A program made the position numbers and the translations under genes. Source: Chaunax sp. Z400 (Eukaryota; Chordata; Actinopteri; Lophiiformes; Chaunacidae). Taken from it: a DNA stretch of 64,000 bases. The DNA lies in assembly GCA_037577475.1 (NCBI GenBank), contig CM075186.1, forward strand, positions 4,773,501 through 4,837,500, written 5' to 3'. Below, one piece after another: positions 11,904 through 24,500 of this stretch (position 1 is the stretch's first letter; each line of letters begins with the position of its first letter). The notes under the pieces were generated by a model, which made no database searches, was not told the origin of the DNA, and saw only the letters and a list, made by a program, of their open reading frames with translations.

Positions 11904-14577
11904 TCAGTTCTGTTCATGGGTGGCAAATATGCGTTTCATGATGTAGTCATGTCCCGTTACTGGTGGGTATTTGTTGGAGCCGTCCAGGCAGGTGATCAGA
12001 GCTTCATCATCCGGATTGACGAAGAAAGCTAAACACTGACGTGTGTTGGAGTCTCCAGCAGGGGGCAGCAACACTCTGTGGGACTGAGGGACAAGACAAG
12101 TACAAGAAGAAGACTTCACATATAAATCCTTTTTTTTCTTCTTTTTTTTGGTATAACTCTTCTTTATGCTGTAACAGTTGTGCTAAAGCAGATTTATTGA
12201 TTTTTTAAATATTATCCCTATTTCTATGCCAAGTGAATATCAGTTATTCTTTATTCTCTTTATAGATTACTGTAAGTTACTCAGTTGGAGCATCAATTAT
12301 TTATTCTTTATTTGATTGCATTTGCAGGGTTTTGTAATTCAGCGAGATATGTCGGCTGTTTTCTTTTCAAGCAAAAAGAGGACTTCATTCAGATGTGAGA
12401 CTTATCTATAAAACTCACCGCAGAGGTAAACTGATCGTTGGTCCAGCGCTGCATCAGGTCAGCGATATTGATGAGGACAGCTCCAGGGATGACAGGAATA
12501 TCAATGTATTCACCTGAACGAGCACGCACCTGTAGATTAACGTGAGTTAGTCTAAAGAGTTATTTTTGTAGATGTAGTATGAGGGCTCCACTTTGTTGTA
12601 AATGTTTTGTTTCTTATTGTTTACATCTATAGAGGAGTATCAGTAGGACTACCTGCAGACCTTCATTCTTCTGAAACAACAGGGTGATGCTGCCATAGTC
12701 TGAATGTTCTCCACATCTCAACTGACCCTCCTTCACTTTCTCACTGTTGACTGGAGGGTAGTACAGACTCCGCAGTACTGAGGGATTCTTATCAGCTAGA
12801 AGAGACACAACACTGTTAAAACCTGCCTGATTGTTAGTATCAGAAGAATTTAGAGTGTCCTCAAGATTCATTACAATACGGGAAGTTAGAGGTTAGATTA
12901 GGATGCAGCACAGCTACACCATCATCAGGCCTAAACCTGCAAAGCTCCTCATGCACTGACAGGGCTTGAATCTCCCCTGCTCTTTGTGCAGGACACTACA
13001 ACCGCAGCCTCCGTACCTCTGAGGGTCGATGAGGCCGTCCCCTTGTTCAGCGGATCCTGCAAAAACTGCAGGATCTCCTGCGCCCAATAATTGAGTGGGT
13101 TTGAGTTTGCTGCACATCATGTCTCAAACATCCTCCAATGGTACAAGTACGCTGCTCTTTTAGATGGACCCCGCACCCGCTGAAGGGTCTGTTTCACCTG
13201 ATTTCACCATTTGAGGTAGACTCATCGCTAGCAGGCTGGTCCTTTCATGCAAAATACAAGTGCCTTGACTTCGTACGAAACCATAGTACTTAAGTAAATA
13301 TAAATAGTTACATTCCACCACTGAATACTATATGAGATAGGATCTTCCTCACATGTACTCACATATTCCAAAGACCAGATAAACAAAGCATTGAGACACA
13401 TTACTGCCTCATATCAACTGATCTTCAATACATTCTCTTAAAGGCATACAGCTTAAACCCAAGCAACAGGAGCTCGCTTCACAGAGAGAGCAGTGAGTGT
13501 GGGGTTTTCTACATACTTCCTACAAAACGATGAGCACTCAGGAACACCTCGGGGTCCAGGCCCAGACTGTGGGCCATCACTGTCAGCACCCGCAGACTCA
13601 GCTCTTTACAGCGGAGGAAGAAAGACGTATGGATCTCCTGGAATCCTGCTGCAGCACCTGATGGCCATTTCTAAAGCAGAAGAGAAAATCATTAGAGACA
13701 GACAGACAGATGTTTTTGCACAGCTGATACTGATATTGACAAAAATCTGAAAATGTCTTATCAATTGCTACTAATTCTTACGATTGACACATTAAAAAAG
13801 GACTTGGTAAGGAGTTCTTATGGTTTAAAGAATAAATAGACGGACTGCATAGGAGCCTCTGTAAATAAACTGTCCTCCAGTATTTTATATGAACAAGTAC
13901 TATATTCAGAAGCAGGGGTTGAAGAAGTATTCAAATCCTTTACGTGAGTAAAAGTACAACAAGTAACTTGAATTTATAAGCTGCCTAAGCAAATATATTA
14001 AGTTACATTCCACCAGGTATGTCTATCATATTAAACACACAAAGTCAAACTGTGATAGAGAGTCATTACGATGTCAGGGAGTAACGAAATGTTGAATGAT
14101 TCCTTTAGATCTCCAGGTTGACGTGTGTCCAACCTGAAAAGCAAGTTTTCAAATTATAACCAAGTAGAGGATCAAATGAGAAGTGTGTTTGTTCTTTTTC
14201 TGGTTCCTACCTCTCTGTCTCAACAGCAACCCAGCCGTAGATATAATTGTTGGCAATGTTTGACACGAAAGGTTGTTTCAGTTCATCTGGTTGAAGGAAG
14301 AATTTCTTGGATATGTCCATAACACGATCCACCTATCCGGACACAGCAGGGGGGGAAAGACGCACTTCACCTTAAACTCTTTCAACAAACTAAATGTTAC
14401 TTTTCACTTCAGTATTATTCTCACCTCCTCCTGAGTGATCCCAGTGTTCTGCAGAAAAACAAAACCAACTTCTGTAAAAGCTGTTTTCAACTCTTTGCTC
14501 AAGTTGCGCATCTGCTCCTCAGTAACATCTTTCTCTCTCAGGCTGTACGCGTCAAAGTCGATCACTGGGATGCTCAT
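11904..14577 (-). CDS. IPNS-like 2-oxoglutarate/Fe(II) oxygenase, copy 2
   Basis: Exons, in reading order: 14425-14577, 14211-14332, 14070-14133, 13517-13670, 12653-12795, 12419-12529, 11904-12083. The frame is open throughout and gives 308 residues. Exon 3 has lost one codon relative to copy 1 without breaking the frame. Iron ligands are His195, Asp197 and His251. The motif at 264-266 is Arg-Gln-Cys instead of Arg-x-Ser. Exon 7 starts SHRV where the other minus-strand copies have PHRV. Role as for copy 1; substrate unknown. Intron 4 is shorter than in copy 1 through a deletion of about 1.06 kb. Sequence and splice sites look functional. Confidence 0.88.
12880..13246. mobile_element. Truncated repetitive insertion in intron 4 of copy 2
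   Basis: Left part of the insertion described at 5940-7100. It ends abruptly at the CTTTCATGCAAAATAC junction, where the unit-2 deletion begins. Confidence 0.5.
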
Positions 14578-14821
14578 TTTAAAAAGAAAAAGTGTGTTTG
14601 AAAGTAGACGGAGGCAGAAACAGAGATTTCACAGCACAGACTGCGATAGTATGAAATATCCTGTTCTTTTAATTGTGATACGTGAGGAACGTCACCGTCA
14701 TGCCAAGCCAATCTGAAGAGTAGGGTTGGTCATGGCGCCGGAGAGGCAGGGTGACGGTGAGTACAACATAAACCCACGGTTCACCGCCAACCAGCTCACA
14801 TTCAGCTCACATTCAGCTCAC

Positions 14822-15385
14822 ATTCTCACTTTTTAGCAGAATTCTCAGAGTTTCTATCAAGTTTAGGCCTTAAAACAGATGAAGTAATTATTGTCGGTGT
14901 TTTCGAATATTCACGTGGACATAAAAAATTGCGCTTTATCCCATTATTAGACTCTTGGATTCTGTTGCTGTTTACATAAACCCAGTGTTTCAATCACACA
15001 GTTGACCTTGTTCTGACATGTTGCATTGACTCTGAACATTTAATAGCCTTTCTACAAAACCCTCTTCTATCGGACCATTATTTCAGAATTGTTGAGTTTG
15101 TATTAGGCCTACTTAATGGAATGCCTAGGGGAAAAAGCCTCTACACTCTAAGTCTATCCAATGATGCAATGATGTTTTTAAAGGTCGGCGGGGTGGAAGA
15201 AATGTCAACACATTTACAACCCTGATTCCAAAAAAAGGCTAGGACACTCTGTAAAACATTTATGAAACATAATGTGAGGATTACCCAATTCTTTTTGACA
15301 GTCAGTTCAATCGAAAACAATACAAAGATATATCTAAAGTTGTACTTCTTAAACTTCATTGATTTTTTTTTCTTGCAAAAGAACA
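14822..15385. repeat. Partial third duplication unit
   Basis: Restarts with the sequence found at 9667 and 3383 (CTCACTTTTTAGC, then GATGAAGTAATTATTGTCGG). It skips about 500 bases of the unit, then continues through the transposon head at 15217, and ends near 15385. No oxygenase exons follow, so it is a truncated unit. Confidence 0.75.
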
Positions 15386-15941
15386 AAGAGGAGGAATTAC
15401 CGGGTAATTAAAGGCATTCCACGATGATCAGACATTTTCATTTAGGCTGTAACGCCAATGGTTCCACATTCTAGACGAGAACCTGATGGTACTCAGAGCA
15501 GGGTTGGTTAAAATAAAAATAAGGCTGTTAGCAGAATCAGATAGCCTGTACACACATCTGTACATATGAGATTTCGTATTACAGCAGAACAGGTGGGCAC
15601 ACGGACATTGACAAACATTTGGCCAGCGCTGCAGCTGTAGGGGCTTTAAGCAGCAGCAGCATTATAAGCCACTGTGAGTCTCTGCATGCTGCCTTTTCTG
15701 TAGCAGCGCCACAGGTGGGCAGTATATAATGGGGAGGTCTTCACAGTATAACAGAGCACACACTAAATTTACCAGCCAACATGTCTGCTTGACCATACAA
15801 CTTTCGACACTGTCTGTAAATATCCTTATCATCTGATAGATCACTAGTTAGGTCGATATGTCCCAATATGTCTCCTGAATAATGCTATTCAGGAGGATCG
15901 GCTCAGATGCAGAATTTTCCCATTTAATGTGCATCGTCTGA
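15386..15941. other. No feature seen
   Basis: Unique-looking sequence with no credible coding region or recognisable repeat. Confidence 0.4.
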
Positions 15942-16052
<111 letters not shown>

Positions 16053-16339
16053 TCTTGCATTATGAATATCGCCTTTATACTGTATGTGCTTTCTCTATAG
16101 GGAAGTTACGCCATGTGCTTGCAGACTTGAGGATTGTGTCACTTTGTTATAAGACACATTGGCTCACTGATTATTTAAAAGACACAGTAATATTCAAAGC
16201 ACAATTAAAAATGTGAAAATACTGTGATTAAAAGCAACATATTCAACATTTTGGCAAAAGACACTCTGATAAAACATGATAGAAGACTTTCCATGCAGGT
16301 GTGGAATGAAGGGCAATGCATAACATGATGACTTCAGTT

Positions 16340-16390
16340 CTATTCATAAGTGGGATTTAAGCGCTGGAGGCCGTAGGCAAGTGCTGTTAC
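16340..16390 (-). pseudogene. Oxygenase exon 7 scrap (last codons only)
   Basis: The last 17 codons or so of exon 7, closest to copy 4 (compare 21548-21600), including the TAG stop at 16340-16342. The match ends at 16390, where an unrelated exon-like block begins (16391). It is therefore a deletion junction. Confidence 0.7.
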
Positions 16391-16560
16391 TGTAGTTCTT
16401 TATATGTTAACTCTGACTCTTACCTAAATGTCATCATTGATGCCGTCACTGAGAGAACAAACACACTGGTAGCCAGAGAGGCGACTGCTGCAAAGACTTA
16501 TTTCTTATGATGTCCGTTTAATACATTTGTTACATTTGTCGCAGTCATTGTGATGAATTC
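16391..16560 (+). pseudogene. Truncated copy of the unidentified terminal exon
   Basis: Matches the second half of 29995-30198 plus its downstream flank. The reading frame to the stop is still open, but the upstream part is missing. The AATAAA that follows the stop in the other copy is AATACA here. Confidence 0.65.
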
Positions 16561-16719
16561 ATGGAAATGTTACACAATGTTTTATTCAAAGCACAAAGAA
16601 AAATGTATAAATTATGATACAGATAAAAGACTTTCAAGCCACGTGTTTAAAGCTAAGCAAAATTACAACACATTCATAATCAGCTGTTGGTTATGAATGA
16701 ACTGATTTCTTCAGTTTTG

Positions 16720-19700
16720 TTAATATGTGCCATCTAAGCGTTCAGTGAGGTAAGTCTGTCCTGTTATTGGTGGGTATTTGTTGGAGCCGTCCAGGCAGGT
16801 GATCAGAGCTTCATCATCCGGATGGATGAAGAAAGCTACAGACTGACGTGTGTTGGAGTCTCCAGCAGGGGGCAGCAACACTCTGTGGGGCTGAGGGACA
16901 AGACAAGAAGAAGAAGAAGACTTCACATATAAATCCTTTTTTTGGGGGGTGAATTCATTCTGATCTTAATTGTTCTCTTCTTTCAAGTGGTCCATGTGTG
17001 TAAAGATGATGACCTCCTGTTCTGTATGCTGTAACAATAATGCTCAGGCAAATTTATTGATTTTTGAAATCTTTTATTATCCCTATTTTTATGCCAATTA
17101 AATATCAGTTATTCATTATACTCCATTGATGGATTACTGGAAGTAATGTGAGTGAGTTGGAGCATGAATTATTTAGACTTTATTTTATCACATTTTCAGG
17201 GTTTCATAATTCTGCCAGATACCTTGAGGACCTCTTGGACACCGGTTTGACCTGACATCTTATAACTGTATACTTATATCATAGTAAAATATAATTCAAT
17301 CCACTGAAGCCTTTTTATGCAGATGTGACATTTGTCTGTAAAACTCACCACAGAGATAAACTGATCGTTGGTCCAGCGCTGCATCAGGTCAGCGATATTG
17401 ATGAGGACGGCTCCAGGGACGACGGGAACATTGATATATTCACCTGAACGTCCAAGTACCTGTAGATTAACAAGAGTCGGGTGGATTACGTGCATGAAGA
17501 GTTCATTTTGTAGATTTAGTGCAAAGGCTTCACATTGTTTTAAAAGTGGAAAATGTCATCTGTAATTTGTCTTGCTTCTACAGAGGAGATAGATGTCAGC
17601 AGGACTACCTGCAGACCTTCATTCTTCTGAAACAACAGGGTGATGGTGCCATAGTCTGAATGTTCTCCACATCGCACCTGACCCTCCTTCACTTTCTCAC
17701 TGTTTACTGGAGGGTAGTACAGACTCCGCAGTGTTGAGGGATTCTTATCCGCTAGAGGAGACACAACAACACTGTTAAAACCTGCCTGATATATTAGTAT
17801 CACAAGATTTTACATTGACTTTATGATTTATTAAAATACTGAAAGTTACTTCATTATTACTTTTTACCTATGCATCTGGCATTTTGTCAACTTTCCAGCT
17901 CTTCTACCTCCAGCAACTGAAGTGACAAACACTGGAGGAATTAAATGGTCAAGAATGGAAGACCATTGATGTGACTAACCAACATGCCTCCGTGTGGCTT
18001 CTAATACTGGCTGGTTTGCACAGGTCCAGGGGTGAAGCTATGACCAATTTTCATGCTACCATGGATCCAAAAATGTTCCATACCACATTGGCAGTGCTCA
18101 GATTTGAAAACCATGAGACAAGACACGGTGTGTCAGGGGCAAACTGGCAGCAGACAGGGATGTCTGGGACATGTGGATGGAACGGCTGGCTCTCATGTAC
18201 AAAGGTGGCCAAAGGTGATGGACACCTCCCGTGCAAAGCAACTGGCTTCTTGGGCTTGGGTCAGCAGACTGTTAGCCCTGGCTTAGGTTGATAGTTCTAC
18301 AGGCAGCTTCATTAAACACATCCAGTCATCCATCTGTAGCGTAGAATGAGATAACGATGCCTCAATTCCTCAATGAGCTGAGGGTTCTGGGCTTTCTCTA
18401 ACTCTCGAGTGATTAGCGAAGCTGCACCTGAGTTGCAGTGGCTCAGTGTATTTTGATCAACAGTGCATCAACCATCCTACATTTCATTTATTATAATTAT
18501 AAATATATAATTAGGGCTGCTACAGCATGGTTTACAGCGGGGAGCTGACCACGGCAGATGCTCTCTTTATCCTTACTGGCATTAAGTAACCTCTCTCCAC
18601 CTCTCTCAGAGGAAATGGTAGGCTTGAGAGCGTTACCGTACCCACCATTGAGGTCAATGGTGGGTATGTCATGAAGCCGGCTGGTTCAAGTGAATTAATG
18701 AGCGAGCTCCTAAGCAAACATTAATTCATCCAACCCATATCAAGCCAGTGAACTTAAACCAAACTTGAAATGCTTTTCTTTCAAATCAGTTTGTGTAAAG
18801 GGTTTAAATGCATGTTCAAATGAGGTACCCCTACATATTTTTTCATGACTTTCATCACCTGGTGTAAACACAGGGAGACGCCAACATGGAAGAAAGTGTT
18901 GGTTTGTCTACCCAGCACCCAGCGTTAAGTCCACCGACAATGCTGATTTTCAGCATGTTTATTATTTACTTTATTTATAAGCCTTTGTACTTAAGTATAA
19001 ATTTTAAGTACATATACTTAATTACATTCCATCACTGAATATGAGACAGGATTTTCCTCATCCTTTCCTCCCATCACACCCACTAGTGACATCACACTCC
19101 ACAATGAGAGCAGTGAGTGTGGTGTTTTGGACATACTTCCTATGAAACGATGAGCACTCAGGAACACCTGGGGGTCCAGGCCCAGACTGTGGGCCATCAC
19201 TGTCAGCACCCGCAGACCCAGCTCTTTACAGCGGAGATAGAAAGCAGTCTGGATCTCCTGGAACCCTGCTGCAGCACCTGAAGGCCATTTCTAAAGCAGA
19301 GGAGAAAATAAATACAGCCTGACCGATGCTGGATTTAAACAGTCGATATTCATTTGGGTGAAAGAATCAGTGGCTGTTAATCTTAACATAAACACATGAG
19401 AAAAAGAACTTTGGTAATAAGTCCTTAAAATTGACATTAAGGAATTACAGTGAACATATGGACTGGTAAGGACCCGTGAAAGAAATGGGACATGAAATGG
19501 GAACAATTTCTGAATGACCTCAAACACATCACCAATATCATGTGTCCTCTGAGTGCCCTGATGCACCTATGATAAATAAATATTAGCAGATTATAATGAC
19601 AGAAAGACTGGCATAAATCAGAATTAGAAACTGTGAGTTTAAACTCAAGTTATTGAGTAACTTAAAGTAACTTGTACTTTGAACTCCAAACTAATTATTT

Positions 19701-20405
19701 ATAGAATATAGTGGAATCAGTGTTCCAGTATTTTATATGACAAAGTGATAAATATTTGAGCAGGGGTTGAAGTATGCTTTTGTAAAAGTAGAGCAACATA
19801 GTAGTTTATAAGTAAATGTACTTGTTTACATTCCACAACTGTTCTCAAGTGTGTCTGTAGTACAAAATGAACTAAGTCAAACTGTGATAGTGACTCATTA
19901 CGATGTCAGGGCAGATTGAAGAAATGTTGAATGCCTCCTTTAGGTCTCCGGGTCGACTTGGATCCAACCTGAAAAAGCAGTTATTTACAATCAAAACGGG
20001 TTTGCACGGATAAGAAGTGTGTTGTGTTCATTTTCTCATTCCTACCTCTCGATCTCAAGAGGCACCCAGCCATGGTTAAAACTAGTGGCAAAGGTTGACC
20101 TGCTGAAAGGTCGTTTCAGTTCACCTGGCTGCAGGAAATATTTCTTTGAAATGTCCATAACATGATCCACCTATCCAGACACAGCATGTAAAAAACATAT
20201 TCCACACTTTCAACAATCTAAATGCTACTTTTCACTTCAGTATTATTCTCACCTCCTCCTGAGTGATCCCAGTGTTCTCCAGAAAAACAAAGCCAACTTC
20301 TGTAAAAGCTGTTTTCAACTCTTTGCTCAAGTTGCACATCTGCTCCTCAGTAACATCTTTCTCTCTCAGGCTGTACGCGTCAAAGTCGATCACTGGGATG
20401 CTCAT
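16720..20405 (-). CDS. IPNS-like 2-oxoglutarate/Fe(II) oxygenase, copy 3
   Basis: Exons, in reading order: 20253-20405, 20046-20170, 19902-19968, 19137-19290, 17609-17751, 17349-17459, 16720-16890. They give 307 residues with all frames open. Iron ligands are His197, Asp199 and His253. Arg266-Gln-Ser268 is the standard co-substrate motif. The C-terminus LTERLDGTY is shared with copies 5 and 6. Exon 3 has Cys where most copies have His (ICPDI against LHPDI). Intron 4 (17752-19136) is enlarged and carries a piggyBac relic. A CACGTG plus CCAAT pair lies about 120-140 bases upstream of the start. Role as for copy 1. Confidence 0.9.
17930..18215 (+). mobile_element. piggyBac transposase relic
   Basis: In the oxygenase intron, on the opposite strand, one frame reads LLILAGLHRSRGEAM and LAVLRFENHETR. 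After a frameshift another frame reads KLAADRDVWDMWMERLALMY. These are successive blocks of the N-terminal half of the piggyBac (PGBD) transposase domain. Frame changes and stops show it is dead, and the catalytic aspartates were not found. Confidence 0.75.
18216..19136. other. Remainder of copy 3 intron 4
   Basis: No homology to the equivalent intron of other copies until about 18960. It is probably part of the piggyBac-bearing insertion or further repeats. No coding region is supported. Confidence 0.35.
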
Positions 20406-20524
20406 TTTAAAAAGAAAAAGTGTGTCTGAAAGCAGACAGAGGCAGAGCTGAAGGAGAGCTCACATCCCAGGTTGCGCAAGCCTAAAGGAAGCTTCTGTCT
20501 GGGTCTGTGATGTCATTCGTGTGT

Positions 20525-20545
20525 CACGTGACTCTTCAAGCCAAT
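20525..20545 (+). promoter_or_regulatory. CACGTG plus CCAAT upstream of copy 3
   Basis: CACGTG at 20525-20530, inside the palindrome GTCACGTGAC, is followed by CCAATAGGAA from 20541. The same order and similar spacing recur upstream of copy 5 (29511-29531), copy 7 (43236-43256, inverted with its gene) and the lipase (34314-34336). CACGTG is the core of E-box factors such as USF and CCAAT that of NF-Y. Function is inferred. Confidence 0.5.
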
Positions 20546-21547
20546 AGGAAAATAGGTCACCACTACACAGAATTCATTTACATGTTATTGTCTTTAATTG
20601 TTTGATTTGAATCTGTAGTTGCTCGTCATTACAAAGAAAATCAACTGAACCAGGTCAAACATAAAATAATTAGACACATAAACATCGCTGATATTGATTA
20701 AAATGTGACAGAGAGACAGTTGGTTTCAAAGTTGGAGTTTAAGTCACAAAGCATATGAAGGCCTACATGCAAAGTCCATCTTAAACAAGAGAGTAACAAC
20801 AATTGCATTTCTAGGAGAAGGTGTGTACAATGTTCAAATGGAGAGAGAATTTATTCTGATGTATGCAGAACAAACATCACTGTTTCAGAAACGGTTTCTA
20901 TGCCAGAGACAGGAGTTATCAGAGAAAAGACACTGAATAGCCATAATGACATATTACCAACTGATGACTGAAGAACATATGTAGTTTACAGATTTAACTA
21001 CAAATGTTATATATGTTAAAATCTTTTAATTTAATTTAGTTGTGCTGGTGTTCAAGTGTCACGTGTTCAGTGTGTCGGTGCTTCTGAGTGTCTGTGTATT
21101 TTTAATTTATTCTCTGCACCACTGTAAATGAAATGAAGTAAAAATTGAGCAGTTTGAATTTTACCTTGTCTCTGTCACAGAAGATAAAAAACCTGAATTA
21201 AACTCAAACAAGAGTTTGGTGTTTTTTCTATGTCTCCTTCAAAAAGTAGTTCAATTCATAAAATACTTATTGTGTTGAATACAGGAAAACTGCTGTACAA
21301 GGTTTAAATGAGGATAGTAAAGTAAAGGTGTTTGTAGATTTGAGAATTGTGTCTCTTTGTTATCACACACATTGCCTCCATGATTATCTAAGAAACACAG
21401 TCATATTCAAAGCACAATTGCAAAGTTAAAATACTGTGTGATTAAAAGTGAAAAATTCAACATTTTGGCGAAATTAACTGATAAGATAAGCAGGTGTGGA
21501 AAAATGACAAGACATTGAAATCAAAGAATAAAATGGTGACTTCAGTT
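20546..21547. other. Between copies 3 and 4, no gene
   Basis: Promoter-side sequence of copy 3, then the 3' flank of copy 4. The latter is shared with the flanks of copy 5 (around 25370-25990) and of the remnant at 2011. No coding region was found. Confidence 0.5.
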
Positions 21548-24500
21548 CTATTCATATGCGGCATATAAGCGTTTGAGGAGGTAGTCAAGTCCTGTTATTG
21601 GTGGGTATTTGTTGGAGCCGTCCAGGCAGGTGATCAGAGCTTCATCATCTGGATATAGGAAGAAAGCTACAGACTGACGTGTGTTGGAGTCTCCAACAGG
21701 GGGCAGCAACACTCTGTGGGGCTGAGGGACAAGACAAGAGGAGACTTTACATATAAATGCTTTTTATACACATAATGAATTCATTTTGAACTTGATTGTA
21801 CTCTTCTTTCAAATGGTTCATGTGTGTAAAGACGACGACCTCCTGTTCTGTGTGGTGTTGCAGTTGTTCTAAAGGAAATGTATTAATTTTTGAATTTTCT
21901 TATTGTCCTCATTTTTATGCCAATTGAATATCAGTTATTCATTATACTCTATGTTGATGATTTCTGTAAAATATCAGTTATCAATTATTTATCCTTTATT
22001 GCATTTTCAGGGTTTCATAATTCTGCCAGATACCTTGAGGACCTCTTGGCCACCAGTTTGACCTGACATCTTATAACTGTATACTTATATCATTGTAAGA
22101 GATCGTTAAATCCACTGAAGCCTTTTCATTCAGATGGGACATTTATCTGTAAAGCTCACCACAGAGATAAACTGATCGTTGGTCCAGCGCTGCATCAGGT
22201 CAGCGATATTGATGAGGATGGCTCCAGGGATGACGGGAACATTGATATATTCACCTGAACGTCCAAGTACCTGTAGATTAACAAGATGCCAGAGGAGTTT
22301 TTTTGTAGATTTAGTGCAAAGGCTTCACATTGTTTTAAAAGTGGAAAATGTCATTTATAATTTGTCTTGCTTCTACAGAGGAGGAGTATCAGTAGGACTA
22401 CCTGCAGACCTTCATTCTTCTGAAACACCAGGGTGATGGTGCCATAGTCTGAATGCTCTCCACATCGCACCTGACCCTCCTTCACTTTCTCACCATTAAC
22501 TGAAGGGTAGTACAGAGTCCGCAGTGTAGTCCCACTCTCATCATCTAGAGGAAACCCAACAACACTGTTAAAACCTGCCTGGTATATTAGTATCACAAGA
22601 ATGTATACTGACCTTAAGATTTATGAAAATACTTTAAGTTATTTACTTATTACTTGCTTGTTACTTACTTCCTATGCATCTGACATTTTGTCAACCTACC
22701 TCTAGCCATTGAAAATATTGACATTGAAATGACAAACATTGGAATAATTAAAATGTATGGAAAATGTGTGTGTATATATATGTGTATTTTGCATGTTTCT
22801 TAGAAAATTATCCACATCATCTGACAGCTGGGGACGATTTCTACATATGGAATATGTTACTGGGTGGAGAGATCTTCAGTCTTGATACAATAGAGAACCA
22901 CATCACTATAAAAAGTCGATTTTTCATGAGTTCATTAAGAAAAACAACTGTTTTGCACAATGCAATTTCAAGAGTATTTTCTCAACCCATAAAGGAATAT
23001 TTAATCCTACAGTTTATTAGAAAAACATCTAATTCAAAATCACCAAAATTGGAGATGTGTGGTTTCTACTGGATATGAAACATTGCAATCTTAAAGCTGT
23101 AAGACAAATGGAATGAGTAAAGAGTATCATATTTGCCTTGGAGATGTAGTGGAGTACAAGTACAAAGTTACATAAAATAGAAATATACAAGTAAAGTACA
23201 AGTTCCTTGACTTTGTACTTAAATTTAAAAAAAACTTTAGTAAATACAGTAATTACATTCCACCATTCAGTATGAGACAGGATTTTGCTCACATATCCTC
23301 ACATGCTCTGAATAAAAGAAGCATCAAATCATAGTGCTGCCACATGTTAACTGATCTTGAATCATTATTTCTCTTAATGACATACAGTACAGCTTGAACC
23401 CCAGCAATGACATCACACTCCACAATGAGAGCAGTGAGTGTGATGTTTTGTACATACTTTCTACAAAACGATGAGCACTCAGGAACACCTGGGGGTCCAG
23501 GCCCAGACTGTGGGCCATCACTGTCAGCACCCGCAGACTCAGCTCTTTACAGCGGAGGAAGAAAGTAGTATGGATCTCCTGGAACTCTGCTACAGCACCT
23601 GATGGCCATTTCTATAGCAGAGGAGAAAATAATTAGAACCTGACCGATACTAATATCAGCTGCTGTTTATCTTAATATTTAACTTATATATAACCACAAC
23701 CTAAGAAAAGTAAGTTTAGTAAGGATTCTTAACTTTACACCAAACAAACAGGCTGGATAGGACCCTTGAAATTTGGCCCCATTCAAACAGTGTTTTCATT
23801 GCTGGCCTGTTGCGCCTTTATTCCGCCCCGACGCCTGTGTGAATGCAATGAGGGCGTAATGGGGTGTCAGTTTGTCCCACCTCTGTTCCCCCTCTGTGAC
23901 GCCCACGGAGGCAGTAACAGTGCCAAAACAGACATCGGTAGCCACCTATTTGTGACCCCTTCGGTGCATTCAAACTGGCCCGGCCCAAGACGTCACAACC
24001 CCACCTCGCGTTCCGCAACGTTAAGAGGCGTGATGTGCGACGCGAAAGGGAAAACATATTAGGCCTATAGATCATTTTCAGTGCTTCTTCTTCAAATAAC
24101 GGGACTTCCTGTTACGACCCCATCGTTAAAGCCCCCAGGTCGCACACCTGAACATATTCCACAGAGGCGGAACAAACTGACACCCCATTACACCTTCATT
24201 GAATTCAGACAGATGCTGGGACGGTATAAAGGCGCAACAGGTCAGGAATGAAAACGCTGCCTGAATGGGGCTTCAGTGAAAGTAAAAGTTTTTGAGTAAC
24301 TTAAAGTAACTCCAAATTGATTACTCGTAGAATAAAGTGAAATCAATGCTCATGTATTTTAAATGACAAAGCAGTGAATCTTTGAGCAGGAGTTGATGTA
24401 TTCTTTAAACTATATAGTAGCATGAGTATAAATGTACTTAGTTACATTACACCACTGTTCTAAGTATGTCTGTTGTATAAAATGAACTAAGTCAAACTGT

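Larger units (their letters stand above)
9721..14803. repeat. Segmental duplication, unit 2
   Basis: The copy of 3383-8934 that carries oxygenase copy 2. The coding exons are almost identical between the units. The differences are a unit-2 insertion at 9981-10593, the internal deletion at about 13246, and a tandem triplication of AGCTCACATTC at the right end. Confidence 0.9.

Noticed and set aside
17971..18291. 106-residue ORF as a novel gene
   Set aside because: Continuation in another frame shows piggyBac transposase blocks, so it is a relic.
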